A stretch of 9,296 bases of DNA, taken from contig VGML01000074.1 of NCBI GenBank assembly GCA_016866415.1, forward strand, positions 1 through 9,296, in the 5' to 3' direction. A program made the position numbers and the translations under genes. Source of the stretch: Bacteroidota bacterium. GTDB lineage: Bacteria; Bacteroidota; Bacteroidia; Flavobacteriales_D; Crocinitomicaceae. This document shows, piece after piece, positions 6,736-9,296 of this stretch (position 1 is its first letter; each line of letters begins with the position of its first letter). The notes beneath the pieces were generated by a model, which searched no databases, had not been told where the DNA came from, and worked only from the letters and a program-made list of their open reading frames with translations.

Positions 6736-7083
6736 ATGAGAAATCTACTAATTTCCTGTTTAATTTTATTACTTTCTGCTTGTTCCTCTGATGACAAGGT
6801 AGATCCAACTTTTAGAATTTTTTTGCGAGTGATTGCTCCAATTGTTGGAATTTCGATTGTTTTTTGGATTAAAGAAGAATGGAGAAAAGATAAAAGCCCA
6901 AATTACACACTTGAAGAACGATCCAAAGAAGTCCAAAAAAAAATCAAAATAGATAACTTGAATAAAAAAATTGATAATACAATAGAGGAATTAAATAAAA
7001 CAAACAATATAGATGAAGTTATCAGATTAAACAAAAAACTTGATGGATTAGCTAAATCTCTAAAAAAAATAAAAGAATCATAA
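6736..7083 (+). CDS. Small lipoprotein-like membrane protein with coiled-coil tail (115 aa)
   Basis: I do not recognise a named family. Residues 1-15 form a lipoprotein signal ending in the lipobox LLSAC, with Cys16 as the predicted lipidated residue. The following SSDDK resembles the acidic surface-export signals known behind the cysteine in Bacteroidota lipoproteins. Unusually, a second hydrophobic stretch (about residues 27-45, FLRVIAPIVGISIVFWI) follows at once and is flanked by EEWRKDK. The remaining 65 residues are highly charged, Lys/Glu/Asn/Ile-rich and coiled-coil-like. If both signals are real, the protein would be lipid-anchored outside, cross the inner membrane and place the coiled coil in the cytoplasm. 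The alternative is two plain membrane helices. It starts one base after gatB and ends one base before the TlpA-like gene, so a role with the latter is plausible but unproven. The 3' half is more AT-rich than its neighbours. Confidence 0.75.
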   Translation: MRNLLISCLILLLSACSSDDKVDPTFRIFLRVIAPIVGISIVFWIKEEWRKDKSPNYTLEERSKEVQKKIKIDNLNKKIDNTIEELNKTNNIDEVIRLNKKLDGLAKSLKKIKES

Positions 7084-7084
7084 A

Positions 7085-8278
7085 ATGAGCTTTTTTCAAA
7101 AAAATAAGACACTAGTTATCCTATTGATTTTCGCAATTTCAATTCCTATCATTTACTTATCATTGAAATCGAAAAATTCCAATGGACAAGAAATGGAAAA
7201 ACCAAAAGATAATTTTTCAATTTCGGGTAAAATAACAGGTGCTGGAGGTTTCCGAATTTATGTCGAAGCACCAAGCGATCGAGGAATGATACCCGTCTCA
7301 GATACCTTAATTAATCCAGATGGCACTTTTCGTTTAAATGGAAATGTTCCCGGACTAGGGATCTTTTTGTTGAGATTGGGAGCAAATCAAGAGAATGTAA
7401 TTCAAGTCACGATAGAACCGAATAACAAAATTTCATTGAATACAAGTCTTGAAAACTTCAAATACGAACCAAATTTGTCAGGGCCGTCATGGGCAAAGGT
7501 TTTGAATAAACATCAGGAGGTTTTACGCACATTTGAAAGCGAACAAAAAGAGCTAATGGCTAATGAAGCTTCGGCGAGTAAAGAAGAAGTGAATGCTGCC
7601 TTTATGGCTTCCAAAAAAAAAGTGGAAGACTTTGCAAAAGCGAGCATGATTGCTGATCCGGGAAATGCATACAACATCGTTTTATCGATGGCATTATTAC
7701 CAACCACAAGTTTTGATCAGTGGGATCCCGATAACTTAAAAGTTTTAGAGGCCGTCGCTCAAGGTTTTGAAAGTAAATATTACGGACAACCCGCTGCGAA
7801 AACAATTAGAAGTCAAGTCGATCAAATACAAAGTGCCTATTCTCAATACGCTTCAACCACAAACGGAACAATTACTGCTCCTGAAATTGCAATGAAAAAT
7901 CCGGAAGGAAAAGAGTTAAAATTGTCTGACTTAAGAGGAAAAGTAGTTCTAATCGACTTTTGGGCGTCTTGGTGCGGACCTTGTAGACAAGAAAATCCAA
8001 ATGTTGTAAGACTTTTTAAAAAATATCAAAACAAAGGATTCACCGTTTTTTCCGTTTCATTGGATGAGGACATCAATGCATGGAAAAGCGCAATTCAAAA
8101 AGATGGCTTGATATGGCCGAACCATGTAAGTGATTTGAAAGGATGGGAGACACCTCTTATTAGAGCCTATGGTTTCGACGCTATCCCTTTTACAGTATTA
8201 GTGAATAAAGAAGGGAAAATCATTGGAACCAATTTAAGAGGTGAACAATTGGAACAAAAATTGGAAGAACTATTTTAA
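7085..8278 (+). CDS. Membrane-anchored TlpA-like thiol-disulfide oxidoreductase with DUF4369-like N-terminal region
   Basis: This 397-residue protein has a thioredoxin fold facing the periplasm. A short positive start (MSFFQKNK) and a hydrophobic helix (about residues 9-26) look like an uncleaved anchor, since no good cleavage site or lipobox follows. Residues 44-125 form a beta-rich region of the DUF4369 kind (FSISGKITGAGGFRIYVEAP, then DGTFRLNGNV). Residues 135-255 are mainly helical. The thioredoxin/AhpC-TSA domain begins near residue 265 with APEIAMKNPEGKELKLSDL. The active site is WCGPC (residues 296-300) and the cis-proline is Pro368 in AIPFTVLV. Such proteins reduce disulfides in cytochrome c maturation or envelope proteins; the substrate here is not evident. 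It lies one base after the lipoprotein-like gene and 5 bases before a paralogue that shares a near-identical active-site block. Confidence 0.93.
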   Translation: MSFFQKNKTLVILLIFAISIPIIYLSLKSKNSNGQEMEKPKDNFSISGKITGAGGFRIYVEAPSDRGMIPVSDTLINPDGTFRLNGNVPGLGIFLLRLGANQENVIQVTIEPNNKISLNTSLENFKYEPNLSGPSWAKVLNKHQEVLRTFESEQKELMANEASASKEEVNAAFMASKKKVEDFAKASMIADPGNAYNIVLSMALLPTTSFDQWDPDNLKVLEAVAQGFESKYYGQPAAKTIRSQVDQIQSAYSQYASTTNGTITAPEIAMKNPEGKELKLSDLRGKVVLIDFWASWCGPCRQENPNVVRLFKKYQNKGFTVFSVSLDEDINAWKSAIQKDGLIWPNHVSDLKGWETPLIRAYGFDAIPFTVLVNKEGKIIGTNLRGEQLEQKLEELF

Positions 8279-8283
8279 AACAT

Positions 8284-9296
8284 ATGAAAAAAGTACTAAT
8301 CATACTTGCTGTTTCAATTTTTGGAGTTTCAGCATGGACACAATCAGAAATTGATGTCAAAATTTCAGGGACTATTTTTAATTCGAATGTTGACACATTT
8401 AAAATATCTCAATTCTTTGGATCCTATTTCAAGGATTATGTCAGAATTCCAGTCGATAAAAAAGGTAATTTTAATTTTATCGGGAAATTGCCCTTTGAAG
8501 ATTTCTATTTTCTCCGAGTCGGCAACAACAATGTAAATCTTATTCTCCGCGATAAAAGTGATTTAAAAATTTATGGCGATGGGAGCAAGATTCGTGAATT
8601 CTGTAATATTATTGGTTCTGATGAATCAAAAGCATTTTTTGATTTTTCTTTAATTGCAGACAAATGGAAAATGAAATCAGACTCAGCCATGTCGGTTCTG
8701 CAACAGGATCCAAGTAAAGAAAAAGCAATTAATGAATACATGCAAGGTCAATTCATGAATTACCAACAAGAGTTTCAAAATTTTGTGAATGCAAACCAAA
8801 ATTCTCCTGCTTTAATTCTTGCTTTAAACAGCATCGATAAAGAGCAAAACTTTAAAGATTATGAGAACTTAATGCTTCAAGTTCAGAAATCATTCCCGAA
8901 TAGTCCAACTGTAAAAAGTTATTTTCAAAATTACTTAGCTGAAAAACAAAAAATTGAGGATCAACTATTACTAGCTCCCGGGAAAATTGCACCTGACTTT
9001 GAAGAACAATTAGCAAATCCAATTAAAAATAAAAAATCACTGAAATTATCCGATTTAAAGGGAAAGGTTGTTTTAATCGATTTTTGGGCGTCTTGGTGTG
9101 GACCATGCCGAAGAGAAAACCCAAATGTTGTAAAAACATATGAAAAATATGCCAAAGATGGTTTTACAATTATGAGCGTTTCGCTTGATAACGACAAATC
9201 AAAATGGATAGAAGCAATCCAAAAAGATAAGCTTTCTTGGCCTTATCATGTAAGTGATTTAGGAGGATGGAATAGTAAAGTTGCTCGCTTATACCA
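8284..9296 (+). CDS. Second TlpA-like thiol-disulfide oxidoreductase with DUF4369-like N-terminal region, 3' end outside the window
   Basis: The ATG at 8284 opens a frame with no stop before the right edge, giving 337 residues of a protein probably near 370-390. It begins with a typical cleavable signal peptide (MKKVLIILAVSIFGVSA, cut after Ala17), so the mature protein should be released to the periplasm or attached in another way, unlike its anchored neighbour. Residues 25-100 form the beta-rich DUF4369-like part (VKISGTIFNSNVDTFKISQF), followed by a helical spacer. The thioredoxin domain starts near residue 237 (APDFEEQLANP) with WCGPC at residues 271-275. The block KGKVVLIDFWASWCGPCR is identical to the upstream gene. 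The cis-proline region lies beyond the edge. It is 5 bases downstream of the first tlpA-like gene, so the two are probably a tandem duplicate in one operon. Confidence 0.92.
   Translation, partial: MKKVLIILAVSIFGVSAWTQSEIDVKISGTIFNSNVDTFKISQFFGSYFKDYVRIPVDKKGNFNFIGKLPFEDFYFLRVGNNNVNLILRDKSDLKIYGDGSKIREFCNIIGSDESKAFFDFSLIADKWKMKSDSAMSVLQQDPSKEKAINEYMQGQFMNYQQEFQNFVNANQNSPALILALNSIDKEQNFKDYENLMLQVQKSFPNSPTVKSYFQNYLAEKQKIEDQLLLAPGKIAPDFEEQLANPIKNKKSLKLSDLKGKVVLIDFWASWCGPCRRENPNVVKTYEKYAKDGFTIMSVSLDNDKSKWIEAIQKDKLSWPYHVSDLGGWNSKVARLY

Noticed and set aside
8306..8536. 76-codon open frame on the + strand
   Set aside because: It is a shadow of the second TlpA-like gene, whose true frame starts at 8284 with a signal peptide and continues to WCGPC.

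Overview
The window looks like chromosomal DNA from a Gram-negative member of the Bacteroidota, most likely a flavobacterium-like lineage. A placement near Fluviicola/Crocinitomicaceae is only an impression. The signs are: low G+C, an LpxK lipid A kinase, start codons without clear Shine-Dalgarno sequences, a purine nucleoside phosphorylase directly behind lpxK, and two TlpA-like thioredoxins with long N-terminal regions of the DUF4369 kind. Every supported gene is on the + strand. I see no tRNA, rRNA, CRISPR array, insertion sequence or phage gene.

Left part (1-3309). The window opens inside a ribonuclease Z gene (tRNA 3' processing) whose first codons lie outside. After a 153-base AT-rich gap comes a 496-residue flavoprotein of the dihydrolipoamide dehydrogenase / soluble transhydrogenase superfamily. 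It has lost both cysteines of the active-site disulfide but keeps the C-terminal His/Glu pair. A 79-residue protein of unknown function begins on the base after its stop codon. Next is a YdeI/OmpD-associated (DUF1801-type) gene whose first ~21 codons are out of frame with the rest. One missing C in a CCC run would restore a complete 205-residue protein.

Right part (3460-9296). After a 150-base AT-rich gap, six genes run head to tail with a 17-base overlap or gaps of 1 to 5 bases: lpxK (lipid A 4'-kinase), a purine nucleoside phosphorylase, gatB (Glu/Asp-tRNA amidotransferase subunit B), a small lipoprotein-like protein with a second membrane segment and a coiled-coil tail, a membrane-anchored TlpA-like thioredoxin, and a second TlpA-like thioredoxin with a cleavable-type signal peptide that runs off the right edge. 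This is very probably one transcription unit joining envelope lipid synthesis, purine salvage, translation and extracytoplasmic thiol chemistry. Three successive junctions have the form TAA-N-ATG, which suggests coupled translation.

Most of the window is housekeeping. The items that merit a second look are the cysteine-less flavoprotein with its abutting small partner, the single-base frameshift in the YdeI-like gene, the lipoprotein/TlpA/TlpA trio, and the Asn-to-Asp change at the base-recognition position of the phosphorylase.
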